Part shown: positions 49,187-60,171 of the stretch, one piece after another | How the letters are laid out: the number at the start of each line of letters is the position of its first letter | Position numbering within the stretch: position 1 is the first letter of the stretch | NCBI GenBank assembly: GCA_000442125.1 | Contig: KE546973.1 | Span: forward strand, 1,488,001-1,552,000 | Origin: Opeltia flavorubescens | Taxonomy: Eukaryota > Ascomycota > Lecanoromycetes > Teloschistales > Teloschistaceae | Direction of reading: 5' to 3' | DNA: 64,000 nucleotides | Notes under the pieces: generated by a model | Database searches by the model: none | Told to the model about the DNA's origin: nothing | The model's input: only the letters and a program-made list of their open reading frames with translations | Program-made: the position numbers and the translations under genes

Positions 49187-51778
49187 AAGAAACGGACGAT
49201 CTCAATTGATGAAAAAACTAAAGGAAAACGACAAGATATTAGTACTCTCACCTCTATAGACATATTTTGGAAACAATATCTTACTTGGCAATGAGGCTGT
49301 TTAGACGAAATATAAGGTTTCGCTTACCATGTCTGCTTTCAGGTACCATCGCCGCTCTGCATGATGCAGGCTCGCGTCTGACTGCAACCGCACGGCCTCT
49401 TCGGTACAGAGGAGTGCGACATAAGGTCCAAGTAGCTGGTAGAACCTTACATCTGGGTTGCAGATCATCCGTATTTGTACCACAAATCCCCATACTCTCT
49501 GCAAACCTCCGCATAATATCGATTGATTCTCTGCGAAGGACTGCACCTCGCGCATTGGGAGCTCGTATATCTGGAGAGTCTCTGCACAAGACTGGATTCG
49601 CTACCTTCGCTCAGCTGGCGGAACGAGGTTCTAGGCTCCAAGGAACCGCTGTTTGCCCTTTTTTATGTATCCACCTCGTACCACCCTGTCGTATAGTCCC
49701 AAAAGGGATGGCCATGCACTATGGGCTTTCCTCATTCGAAGCTGACCCACCATAGCTGTTGTCAAGCGAGACTGGAACCTGGAGAGCGTTCGGGGTCCTG
49801 GTGTCGGTAGTCCTTGATGGAATGATACCATTGGCCAGTTGGCACAGATCGGCGACGTGCTCGAAATTCGTGTCGTATTGCGCTTATTTGCCGAGCCTGG
49901 AGGTAATCTTGCCCTAAGTAAGCAAACCAAATGCGTCGTGTAGCCATTGGAACAAGATATGATGTCGCTCCGACGAATTCGCACATTGGCGCCGCGGGCC
50001 TGGATGCCATGTGCAGAAATCGTGTCAATCTAACAAGACCCGTGAAGGAGGTCTGCATGATTACTTCGGGCCTGGAGCTATGCAGATCGTTTGTCAACGA
50101 AGAGATCAGATACTGTAGATACTGGCTGGTATTGGTACGTGCTGGTGCTAGACACCAGGGAAATCTCAGTAATTCACAGTGATCGCCAAAAGAAGACCGG
50201 TTGCGGCCCTATGGTGGCTGTTGATAGGCCATCGGGTTAGCCCCGGCTGCAATTTAAATGAAGTTGACATGAGTTCAAGCTATGACAGGTGAATCCAACC
50301 CCATCCGCCAGGTGGCGTGGTAGATAGACCAAAGGAAGTATATCGGGACTGGGATTTTGGAGGCATCGATGGGGCCCGCTCTAGATGCGGTATTCGCCAT
50401 GTAGCCGGATAAGGGTTATCGCGCACTGATCCTGATAGCCTGAAGCAGAAATTAACACCAGTAGATTAGGCCAGGGCGAAGGAGATCGGAGTGCTCGGAG
50501 GCCGCTGCAGCTTCTATTATTCTCTTAATGAATAAGAATCAGTGTGTCCTGCCCATAGCTCGCACGCTGTGTGATTCTAGCAGGTGATTAGAAGCCTCTG
50601 ATCTATGAACTCAATGTATTTACTATTGGGCATGTGTGACTGATTTGGCAGGACGAATCAAGTTTGTCACAAAGGATCAGATTTGTTGCAGCAGCAGCGT
50701 CAGAGAAAGAGAAACTTGATCTGAAAGCTTCCATAAGACGCGAGTACTCTTACGGAGAATTTGACCTGCTCTTCTGTTGGAAAAGTTCATTCAGATTCAG
50801 ATGCGTTGATCTTGTGGAGATGCACAGGCGTGACAGGATTGGAAACAATGGACGAAGACACGTCACTTGGCGCGCTAAGCTGTAAGGGGATGTGTTTTAG
50901 AGATTTCGTTATCGTATCAAGGCTTCGTTGCTGTAGTCACCGGGGATTAAAGGAAAATAAAAAGCCCCAACTGGGGAACGAGATCTCCCATCCCCGCCAG
51001 ACTGCCTCGAACTTGAGGGAACGGATGACATTCGATGAAGCAATAGTTCGGGTCTCATCAAGGCCTTACTCAGTGTACAGATGGGAATAGAAGGAGATAT
51101 TTGCCTTCTTCACTGTCCGTATCGACTAGGTTCTGAACATTCTAGCCGAGCCTGTCATGACGGCCTTCGATCGGCATAGCAGATGAACAGCTCAACCACT
51201 ATTACGCTATGTCTCTTTATTATCTTTTCCTGCTGGTGTGTACACCAACATGCATTGCGGGCGCTTCAAGTTCGGGTGTAGTGTTTATTAAGGCAACGCG
51301 GAGATCATGTTGATCTCATCGGTCAGTGAACGTTGACATGGTTACCTCACGGTTGAACATTTCGAGAGGGAGTTAATGGTTCTTTTGATGCCTTCTCTGT
51401 TGACATATGTTAGAGTTTACTTGTTTCTTCTTTGACCTAGTATTATTGTCTATTCTTGCGAGTATTCGCTGAGTGGAAGCAGATGGCAAACATACTTGTC
51501 CCCCCCAAAGATATAATTTATTTATATCACCTATTTGCGTTTTGGTCAAACGACGATTTCCTCCGCTGAAGTCACCAAGCTTACAGGAAAGAAGAACAAA
51601 AAACAAACGCGTACCTTATCTATATCGACATTCACACCGAAAAAACACCCTCGTCTACAACATGCGAGAATCTTCATCATAACGCGCGCATTATCGCACA
51701 GACATTCCATTCTTGCAATACCTATGCCGGCAACTTTCTACAAATTCCAGCTATCCATAACCCTCGATCACATCTCCG
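49187..51778. other. 2.6-kb spacer with coding-like stretch
   Basis: Upstream region of the HEFTH gene at the left and 3' flank of paralogue B at the right. Between about 49290 and 50100 all minus-strand frames are unusually open; one frame, starting at ATG 49555, runs into a good donor (GTAAGC, 49322-49327) after 76 codons. I recognise no family and cannot build a consistent gene. The remainder shows nothing. Confidence 0.45.
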
Positions 51779-52279
51779 TCAAGACCCATGAACAAACACC
51801 GTAGCCGGGATATTCGACCCTCCCCTCTTCAACTCCACGTTCTTGATCACAAACCCCATCCCAGCCTTCCCCATCTCCACCACCGCATCCCCCCAATTCG
51901 AACTCACATACCCAGCTTCCAAAGTCTGCTCATTACATACTACAAGAACCGATTCTGGTAAATGAGTTGTCCCTACCAAATTAATCCCTTTCTTCACGAT
52001 GGTAAAACCTCTCCGTCGTATGGTGTTGTCTGAAGGATGCGTATGCATGAAGACCTCTACTTTGCGGGTCGTGCCGGTTGAATCAAATGCCAGGCCTGTG
52101 GTGATGGGACAGTGCCAATTTATGCTGAATTCTTTGAGTTGGCCTTTGCACCATTGGATCGCTAGGGGTTCTAGTTCGAATGCGATTTTGATGTCTGTGT
52201 AGTTGCCGTCGAGGCCCATGTATATGATGAAGATTTCGTCTTCGTGTCTTTGATTTTCGATTGGAGGTGTCAACGACAT
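51779..52279 (-). CDS. orphan protein, paralogue B
   Basis: 166 aa from the ATG at 52279, one exon; homologous along most of its length to the protein at 46359-46865. The frame extends upstream to 52375, but that segment overlaps the TATA box, so the internal start MSLTPPIENQ is preferred; it also makes the two paralogues nearly equal in length. Shared landmarks are EIFIIYMGL, AFELEPLAIQWCKGQLKEF, RRGFTIVKKGINLVG, THLPESVLVVCNEQTLEAG, and VELKRGGSNIPATVF. No signal peptide, membrane segment or known motif. By eye well under two-thirds of positions are identical, so the duplication is not recent. Confidence 0.8.
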   Translation of the reverse strand: MSLTPPIENQRHEDEIFIIYMGLDGNYTDIKIAFELEPLAIQWCKGQLKEFSINWHCPITTGLAFDSTGTTRKVEVFMHTHPSDNTIRRRGFTIVKKGINLVGTTHLPESVLVVCNEQTLEAGYVSSNWGDAVVEMGKAGMGFVIKNVELKRGGSNIPATVFVHGS

Positions 52280-53556
52280 TTCTTTATGGTTTGCTCTGCT
52301 TTGATGGAAAGGGAAATAGGATCCTTGGGGGTTAAGAGAGGAATGTGTGCCACAGCTCGCCATATATATCTGCATCTCTTCATTTTAGAATTGATTGCTC
52401 CCATAAGCCAGTGAAACAAAGCGGCAAACACGCTTGACCCTCAAGTCAAATGGAGTATTTCGCATCATATACCACATTGACAAATAGTCAACAAAGGAAA
52501 AACACAGGGGATCACAGACTTCCCATTTCGCAGACATTCGTTTTCCAAAAATCAAACTTGCAATCCGAGAAAGCAAAAAGGAGAAAGTAATTTCAGCAAA
52601 CTCCCAAATTGCCACGACAGGAAAGCCATGAAAACCTCTTCAACCTAGCGGTGGATGCGAACACTGAAAATAAGAATCATCTGCCGGACTATCGTATACC
52701 ATTAATTCGACAGAGGGAAATACCAAAAGGGGTGAGCGACGTGACCTCGATGTCAGAGCGGAGCAACGATAAGAAAGAAACGCTAGCAGGCAGGCTGGTT
52801 GGTTGATGTAAATCAGAACTGATGATTACCATAAAGCTAGATCTTTACCATAGGGCTAGATCTAAGCTTGGGACAAGAGAGGGGCAGGAAAGGAGAAGGA
52901 TCCAAGATATTTATTCATGTCTCTCGCAAGAAACAAGGATGATAATCTTATAGCAAGATAAGTATAGCATATATTACCATAGATAAATCCCTTTCCCCCC
53001 CGTTTTTCAAATAAGAAAATTCATCAACGGCGTTGGATCTTTAGGATACACCAGTTTGATAGATATTTCATTCATAGCTAGTTGATGTTTATGATAGCTA
53101 TGCTATCGAAGCGAGTTACAGATTTTGAAGATTGTAGATATGGAAATAGAAAAAAGTCTAGGAGAGATTCTTTTTCCTATGAGGATATCTGATGGGGGGA
53201 GAATGATGATTGTTTCCCTTTCCTTTTAGTTCATACCGTCTCTACTACGGCAGCGTAACTTCTGCACGCACAATAGTTTGTATATGCATCTCGAGAGATA
53301 ATATCGAGTTGAAGACTTTAAGGACTATGAGAGCTATTCTAGAAAATAATGAATTAACTTTTTAATAATTATTTTTCCTCTTTCGTGTTTTAAGCAACAA
53401 CCCCTAGTAATTTTATTACAAAAAATTGATATTTTCTTTGAGATCATGAGATTTGGATGATTTTTTTTTTATTTATGTGAGGAATTGAATCAAGTGTTTA
53501 TCACGAGATTTTTTAATATTGAATCTATTACTTTTTTTTCCNCCTTTTTTTTTTGT
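52280..53556. other. AT-rich spacer
   Basis: Paralogue B's promoter at the left, then mostly AT-rich DNA, extreme between 53330 and 53560 with long T and A runs. One N at 53542. Nothing else recognised. Confidence 0.55.
52363..52369 (-). promoter_or_regulatory. TATA box of paralogue B
   Basis: ATATATA core about 88 bp upstream of the chosen ATG at 52279, at nearly the same distance as in paralogue A. Confidence 0.55.
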
Positions 53557-56500
53557 TCAAATAAGCTTTATATATCTTGGTGTCAAGCGCGAGAATGTAT
53601 TCTCATCTATTCCTTTTTCATGGGCGTAGAGTAGGGTGGTTATGTCGGTGGTTTTTATTGATAGGGTATCATCATCGTCATCGTCGTCATCATCATCACC
53701 GATATCTGAATTCCACTCAGAAATGTCTTCTCCGTCTGTCGCTTCCTCGAGATGATCGTCCGATGGAAGTGACGATGACGGATCGTGATCGTCTTCGCTC
53801 TTACGATGTGTGTCTGCTCGTAGTGCAAGATCTTGTACCGAGATCCCCAGACCACCGGTGATTTCGTTTGATTCAACCTTTTCGTCCTGGTCGTGTTCGA
53901 CGAGCTGAACAGAAGAAGAATCATCATCACAATCGCTTCGATTATCTCCAGGCACGACAGCGTCGGTGATGCGTCCGGAACCAAGAACGGGCGATGGTGT
54001 TTCCGAGTCTAAGATTCTGTGTTTAGCCTTGAAAGCCTTCCATGCTCCCTCCTTGTCTTCGACGTCTTCGCGAACGGTATATTTCAACGCCGTGGCGAGC
54101 GCTCTATCGACGGAGAAGGTTCCGATTCGCTCGAAAGTTGCTGGTTGATGGGTAGTTTCGCGCAATAATAAGCCACTGAGCTTCTGTGGTTCGTTTCTTT
54201 CAAGTGTACTCGTAAGGAACAGGAGATAAGCTTCTGTGGTCCTTTCTCGATCATTGCTATCGGTGGTAAAGTTAAATTCTACGTCAAAGAAGGTGATATG
54301 TCGTTGCCCGTCATGAATAGTTAGGCTCTGGCGGTGTTCGTGAACGGGAGGTAACATCTTGTCGTGGAGGAGATTATCGTCGATGGTCACGCGTCTTAGG
54401 AAGCCCTTGATGGTAAGTTCGTGGGATTTCGGATCGGAGATCTGCTCTCCTGATCCTGATTTAAGATAAGTCGTATCGATTTGGCATACAGGGATTACAC
54501 GTTTCTTGGATTGATGTCGCTTGAAACGGAAAGCTTTCCTGATCGGGCCGTTGATGGATGCCCAGGACCATGACGGCGCCACTCCTGCGATCCGCTCTGC
54601 CGAGGAATCACCTCCTGAAACCCAAAGCAGTCGCTGCGGTAGGGCAGATAGCCACATACCCGCAATGTACGTGTCGTCCGGGAAGCGCTCTTGGAATAAC
54701 ATGGCGAGGCCAAAGAGCGCTATCAGCTTATCTGAGACTTTGCTTAGGTGTTTTTCCGAGTACATCTGGCATACGTCTTCCCATAGGTCGTATAGCTCTT
54801 CTGGGGATGTTGATGGGTTGTTCAAGAGGCCACCCGCTTGCACTTTTGGTTTATTTTCGAAGACTCTCCTTAATGGCGAACCATTGGGGAATATTTCACT
54901 AGCAAAGTACGGCGCTTTAGCACAGCATTCCCATACTATCTCGTTCTGGGTAAAATGTAGGATACGTCGCGCCAGATGCCGCTCTTGAAAAACCCAGGCG
55001 CGTTGCGATAGTGGTGCATCATGAACCCAGTCGAACATATTCCGTTCATCGATAGTTAGGAAGACGGTCTCATCCAGTAGCTCTAGTTCTAGAGGCTGAA
55101 TTTTCATCGCCCTACGAGATTGAAAGAGACCGTCTCGAGCATCGACTGCACAGTCGGCGGAGATATTCAGGAAACACTGCGCGTAAACCGAGTGCATTTG
55201 AAGGGCTTCACGTTGCCAGTCGAGCGGGTCATCTTGAATGATACAGAGGGAGTCTATCCATAGCCATGGTACTAAGTCATCAGCTTGTGCGATCAGTGAA
55301 AAAGAGTCTAGAAGCACACCTTCAAACCAATCAGCGACGCCTATAGCTTCTCGAAAGGTCCGGGGTAGGTTCTTGAGAGCAATTCCTTCTTCAAACCTCT
55401 CCCGTTCGTTCTCGATATTCAACATCGGAACCCCTGTTGGACCCCAAGATCCCCAACAATGGCTCAGTGTGACATACCTTCGATCAGCAATAAAATCATT
55501 TGGACTCAAATGTGGCGATATAAGACGCACGAATGACGTTTCTAGTGCCTGTCTAACGTTGATCAGTCGTGTTGGTAGCCAATCATCNCCTCCTAGACTA
55601 AAGCAGCCATTATGCAGTCCGTCTCTGTTGTTCCGACAATCGGAGAGCCATTGGGTTGCAAGTCGTTGAGAAGACGCTGAACCTGTGCTGCTTCTAGGTA
55701 TTCTTGGATCACTATATGAGGTGTAATCACTGTTCTGGGACTCAGTCCCGGTTGACAAGCCCGTCTCAGATCCATGCCAGCTGGCAGATCTATTGATGTC
55801 GTTGATCTCAACACTTCGATTTTCTGAGGTTATTGAAGCGGAATCCCGTTCTTCATTTATAACACCAGGCTCCCTGTCATTATATATACCGCTGATCTCT
55901 GAGGCCATCGAGCCCGGAGCAGTCTCTTCCAGTACGTCACTAGATTCTGTGTACTCAGGTATATCAATGACGTCTGAGCTTCCTGATGCAGAATCTGACT
56001 CTACACTCACATCACCAGAATCGGTACCATCATATACATCACTGTTCTCACTCCTTGATAGATCCATGTCGGATACAGCAGGAGAAACATTGGGGTTGTT
56101 ATTGAAAAAGTAGCCGAATTCCTCAGCCGGCCAGATCTGCATTCTTGCGAAGGTGAAGTAATTGCTCCGTTCCCTTTCTCGGGTAACATCCGTCTCCGCA
56201 AACTGGATACGGTCGCGCCTAAAGCTCTCCTTTTCATGAAACTCGTTATCCCAGCACATTTCCACCCGAGTAACCTCAAGGAACTCAAGGAGTCCATTAT
56301 CATGCTTTGGCCCTCTCACAAAGCTGGAAAGCAAACCACAAAGGTGGCAGCCGGACCTTGCTGAAGAAAAGAGCGATGTCAGGCTCTCGTGGTGGACGGC
56401 CACGTCAAGAAGACCCAGATCTGTGGCTTTGGATTTTTTAGACTTGCATTCTCCTACTACGTATGCAAAATATGTCAGGACACTCGAGCATTCATTGCAG

Positions 56501-56676
56501 AGGGGAGATCTTGAGTAGAGCTTTTGATTGCCTAGGCTTGGTCGATCACCTGGTAATGGTGGAGATACAAGGGGGAACAGGTGGCTGTCGTTAGCTTCGT
56601 CGGTGTCATCAAGCATCAATTGAAGTGCGCCGACATTGGGATTGAATTCTCGGATTTGACTTGCGGAACCGAACAT
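53557..56676 (-). CDS. HET-domain (heterokaryon incompatibility) protein
   Basis: Large HET-domain protein. Fungal HET proteins trigger cell death after non-self fusion, and the HET domain is thought to be TIR-related. The frame is open for 1,039 aa. N-terminal Cys pairs CNEC (~60) and CHLC (~112) are common in this family. A Ser/Asp/Glu-rich insert spans ~220-370. HET core motifs follow: YVTLSHCWGSWGP (~395), LPRTFREAI, LWIDSLCIIQDD (~470), and SQRAWVFQERHLARRILHF (~555). A 48-nt segment (55319-55272, GT...TTAG) interrupts the canonical DWFE|VPWLWIDS spacing and reads through in frame; it is very probably an intron, giving 1,023 aa. The C-terminus is acidic with a poly-Asp run. One N at 55588. 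No NACHT or repeat domain visible. Confidence 0.9.
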   Translation of the reverse strand: MFGSASQIREFNPNVGALQLMLDDTDEANDSHLFPLVSPPLPGDRPSLGNQKLYSRSPLCNECSSVLTYFAYVVGECKSKKSKATDLGLLDVAVHHESLTSLFSSARSGCHLCGLLSSFVRGPKHDNGLLEFLEVTRVEMCWDNEFHEKESFRRDRIQFAETDVTRERERSNYFTFARMQIWPAEEFGYFFNNNPNVSPAVSDMDLSRSENSDVYDGTDSGDVSVESDSASGSSDVIDIPEYTESSDVLEETAPGSMASEISGIYNDREPGVINEERDSASITSENRSVEINDINRSASWHGSETGLSTGTESQNSDYTSYSDPRIPRSSTGSASSQRLATQWLSDCRNNRDGLHNGCFSLGXDDWLPTRLINVRQALETSFVRLISPHLSPNDFIADRRYVTLSHCWGSWGPTGVPMLNIENERERFEEGIALKNLPRTFREAIGVADWFEGVLLDSFSLIAQADDLVPWLWIDSLCIIQDDPLDWQREALQMHSVYAQCFLNISADCAVDARDGLFQSRRAMKIQPLELELLDETVFLTIDERNMFDWVHDAPLSQRAWVFQERHLARRILHFTQNEIVWECCAKAPYFASEIFPNGSPLRRVFENKPKVQAGGLLNNPSTSPEELYDLWEDVCQMYSEKHLSKVSDKLIALFGLAMLFQERFPDDTYIAGMWLSALPQRLLWVSGGDSSAERIAGVAPSWSWASINGPIRKAFRFKRHQSKKRVIPVCQIDTTYLKSGSGEQISDPKSHELTIKGFLRRVTIDDNLLHDKMLPPVHEHRQSLTIHDGQRHITFFDVEFNFTTDSNDRERTTEAYLLFLTSTLERNEPQKLSGLLLRETTHQPATFERIGTFSVDRALATALKYTVREDVEDKEGAWKAFKAKHRILDSETPSPVLGSGRITDAVVPGDNRSDCDDDSSSVQLVEHDQDEKVESNEITGGLGISVQDLALRADTHRKSEDDHDPSSSLPSDDHLEEATDGEDISEWNSDIGDDDDDDDDDDTLSIKTTDITTLLYAHEKGIDENTFSRLTPRYIKLI
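53669..53705 (+). repeat. ATC-type triplet repeat encoding poly-Asp
   Basis: CATCATCGTC-type triplets encode about nine consecutive Asp on the minus strand in the HET protein's C-terminal region. Such coding repeats are usually length-variable. Confidence 0.75.
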
Positions 56677-57121
56677 GATAATGATATTGAAAGCGATGTT
56701 ATTCGATCGACGAGAATTTAGGTCAGTATCCAGTAGGAGTACAGTGATTAGATTTCGCTTTAAATGTGGAATATATATTCCTTATGGGGACTCGTCATAC
56801 TGATAGGCTACAATATTGCCTACTCTATGACATCATATACTTCACCTCAGCCGCGGGCAGATAATTGCTTCTGCTCGGCCACAAATATAGGATTAGACCG
56901 ACATCAGCTACATATGTCATCACCCAGAGGAAAAAATTTAAGGGGAGGTAAGCATCGACAAAACGACTGAATTGAGCTCCAATAGTCTACACTGCCACCA
57001 ACGCCGATCACTAACGCAAAAACATCCCTACGACCCATTTGGCGTATCCCCATTTATCCCTTCCGCAGAACCTATCTCGAACCCCCCATCCCGTGCCTCC
57101 TTTTACTGGCCCTCATTAGTC
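56677..57121. promoter_or_regulatory. promoter region of HET gene
   Basis: A 445-bp spacer between two minus-strand genes. A TATA-like ATATATATT lies near 56770, about 95 bp upstream of the HET ATG. The right part is the RNR1 3' flank. Confidence 0.5.
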
Positions 57122-60100
57122 CTATCCACTACACATCACACAAGCTTCTTTATTCTCAATACTGCCTGTTTCCCAAAAAGTCAGCCTCATCATCCCTTCT
57201 CCCTCATCCCACCTCCCCCCAAAACAAAAACAGTTTAAAAGTACTTACATTGCAAGACTTTATCAGCATAAATATCCCCCTCCCGTTCCGTACTCGTATT
57301 CTCTTTATCCTCTTCTTGCTCCTTCTCCTTCTTCCCCACCTCAACGGCCGGTTGCGGCAGCTCTTCATCCAGAACCGGTTCACCTATGGGATCCGTCGCT
57401 AGCGCCTTCGGACTCTCACCCTCTTCCGCATCAGCCTTAAAGGTAGGTAGGACCGCAGACTCGGTTTTCGATGGCGGAGCAACAGGTTTGTTGTTCTCGT
57501 CCGCGACGGGAGGCGGGGTAGCAGTCGGTGTAGGAATACCGTTGACAGTAGTCGGGTTCACAGCCTCCTTACCCACATACATCGGTCTCGGCACTGCAGA
57601 CTGCATCGCCTGTCCTCCAAATCCACCTCTTCTCTTCGCGCCCCCTACCCTCGCAACATTCGTATCCGCAACCTTCAGCTGTTCCTGATCGACCGTAAAT
57701 TGAATGGGTGCAGAAGCCGCCATAGTCCGAAGATAATACATCCCCGTCTTCAACCCCAACTTCCACCCCGCAAAATGCATACTCGTGATCTTCCCCATTG
57801 TCGGATCCTTGAGATGAATATTCAAAGACTGGGATTGATCGATGAAGGCACCCCTGTCAGCCGCCATCTGGACAATCGTCCGCTGTGGGATCTCCCAAAC
57901 GGTTTTGTAAAGCGCTTTGAGGTCGGCGGGGATATTGGTGATGTTTTGGATGGAGCCTCCGTCGGCGATGATGCGGTTTTTCATGTTATCGGACCAGAGG
58001 CCCATGTCGACCAGGTCTTTGAGAAGCCAAGGATTGACGACTTGGAATTCGCCAGCAAGGACACGGCGGGAGTAGATATTTGAAGTGTAAGGCTCGAAGC
58101 ATTCATTGAAGCCTAGGATCTGGCTGGTGCTGGCTGTTGGCATGGGTGCTACGAGTAAGCTGTTACGGACTCCGTGCTGTGCGATTTCGGCCTTTAGGGA
58201 GTCCCAATCCCAGAGCTTGGTGGGCGTCACGTTCCACATGTCGTATTGGAGTATACCCTGGGAGACTGGAGAGCCAGGGTAGCTTTCATAATGACCGAGT
58301 TGTTTGGCTAGTTCGCAAGAAGCGGTGAGAGCTCCGTGGTAGATGGTCTCGAAAATCTGCTTGTTCAATAGCCGTNCCTCTGAAGACTCGAAGGGGTAAC
58401 GAAGAGCGAAGAAAGCATCCGCTAGACCTTGAACACCCAATCCAATGGGACGATGTCTCATATTGCTCTTCCTCGCCTCCGGTACAGGATAGTGGTTCAC
58501 GTCAATGATCTTGTTCAAATTGCGAGTCAAGACTCGTACAACATCATGCAATTTCTTGAAGTCGTATACCCCTTTTGAGGAATCGACGTATGTCGGAAGA
58601 GCAAGAGACGCGAGATTGCAGACAGCGACTTCGTCAGGCGCAGTGTACTCAATGATCTCTGTGCAGAGGTTGGAACTCCGGATTGTGCCCAGATTCTTTT
58701 GATTGCTTTTTCTATTGCAGGCATCCTTGTACAGCATGAACGGGTTTCCAGTCTCGGTCTGAGCTTCCAGAATCGAGTACCAGAGCTTCTGAGCTTTGAT
58801 GGTTACCCGACCTCGACCTTCCTTTTCGTACCTGCAGCACAGTCAGATAGATCTTGATAGATTGAGCTGTGATCTCACTTCTCGTAGAGGGCCTCAAACT
58901 CATCGCCATAGACGTCAGCAAGGCCAGGTGCTTCATTAGGACACATCAACGTCCACTCGCCATTCTTCTCCACCCGCTTCATGAAGAGATCCGGAATCCA
59001 GAGTGCAAGGAAAAGGTCACGCGCGCGGACTTCTTCCTTGCCGTGGTTTTTGCGGAGATCCAAGAATTCAAAAACGTCCGCGTGCCAAGGTTCCAGATAC
59101 ATTGCGAAAGCTCCAGGACGTTTGTTCCCTCCCTGATCCACATACCGTGCAGTGTTGTTGAAGACTCTTAACATGGGGACAATGCCGTTAGAGGAACCAT
59201 TGGTGCCAGCAATGTATGATCCTGTAGCACGGATTCGATGAATGTTGAGGCCAATCCCGCCAGCAGTCTTGGAGATGAGAGCACAAGTCTTCAAGGTATC
59301 ATATATTCCTTCAATACTGTCCTCTTTCATGTCGATCAAGAAGCACGAAGCGAGTTGTGGCTGTGGAGTTCCAGCGTTGAACAGGGTTGGTGAGGCATGT
59401 GTAAAGCATTTCTGAGACATGAGGTTGTATGTTTCGAGAGCCTTTTCAATGTCTTCCCCGTGAATACCGACAGCGACACGCATGATCATATGTTGTGGTC
59501 TTTCAGCGACCTTGCCGTTAAGGCGGAGCAAGTAGGATCTTTCGAGGGTTTTGAAGCCAAAGTATTGGTAATTGAAATCCCTATCGTAGACGATTGCTGA
59601 GTTGAGCTCCTCGGCGTGACTCATGACGATTCTATGGATATTCGGAGAGATCATAGGGGCAGGCTTGTTGTTCTTGGGATTGATGTAATTGAAGAGGTCG
59701 TCAATGACGGAGGAGAATTGCTTTTTGGTCTGCTTGTGCAAATTGGAGACAGCGATGCGAGCGGCAAGGATGGCATAGTCGGGATGGGTGACTGTCATGT
59801 ATGCAGCGGTTTCGGCAGCCTGAGTAGAATGATCAGCATGCTGTGTCTGTGACGGAGGCGATCCATTGGGTCAAGGATCGTACCAAGTTATCCAACTCAA
59901 TAGTCGTGACACCTTGGTATACTCCAGATATGACTTTCTGTGTGATAGCTGCAGCGTCGACATGATCGGCATCCAGCCCGTAGCATAATCTTGAGACACG
60001 AGCTGTGATTTTGTCGAATTGTACCCGCTCCTTACGGCCGTCTATTCAGACGATGTCAGCTTTCGACTTGTCTCTTGGCTTCGGGAGAAGCCATAGAAGG

Positions 60101-60171
60101 CACCTAATGAGTAGAAACGTGACCGAAGGGTCAAGAGTCAAGTGCTACTGACCTCGCTTCCACACGAACAT
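57122..60171 (-). CDS. RNR1: ribonucleoside-diphosphate reductase large subunit
   Basis: Class Ia R1 subunit that reduces NDPs to dNDPs with a radical supplied by the small subunit. Five exons, 60171-60153, 60041-59884, 59819-58879, 58831-57249 and 57165-57122, give 914 aa. The ATP cone opens the protein ([19 protein letters not shown]). Active-site residues are visible: Cys218 in ASCFLIDM, Asn427/Cys429/Glu431 in NLCTEI, and Cys444 in CNLASL. The 44-nt last exon is easily missed because the preceding frame reads through the donor to a stop at 57235. Splicing GTAAGT (57248) to AACAG (57166) adds [14 protein letters not shown], restoring the redox-active C-terminal CxxC. A poorly conserved Pro/Glu linker of ~120 residues precedes it. 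One N at 58376. Confidence 0.96.

Noticed and set aside
52280-52375. Longer N-terminus for paralogue B
   Set aside because: It overlaps the TATA box, and paralogue A has no counterpart.
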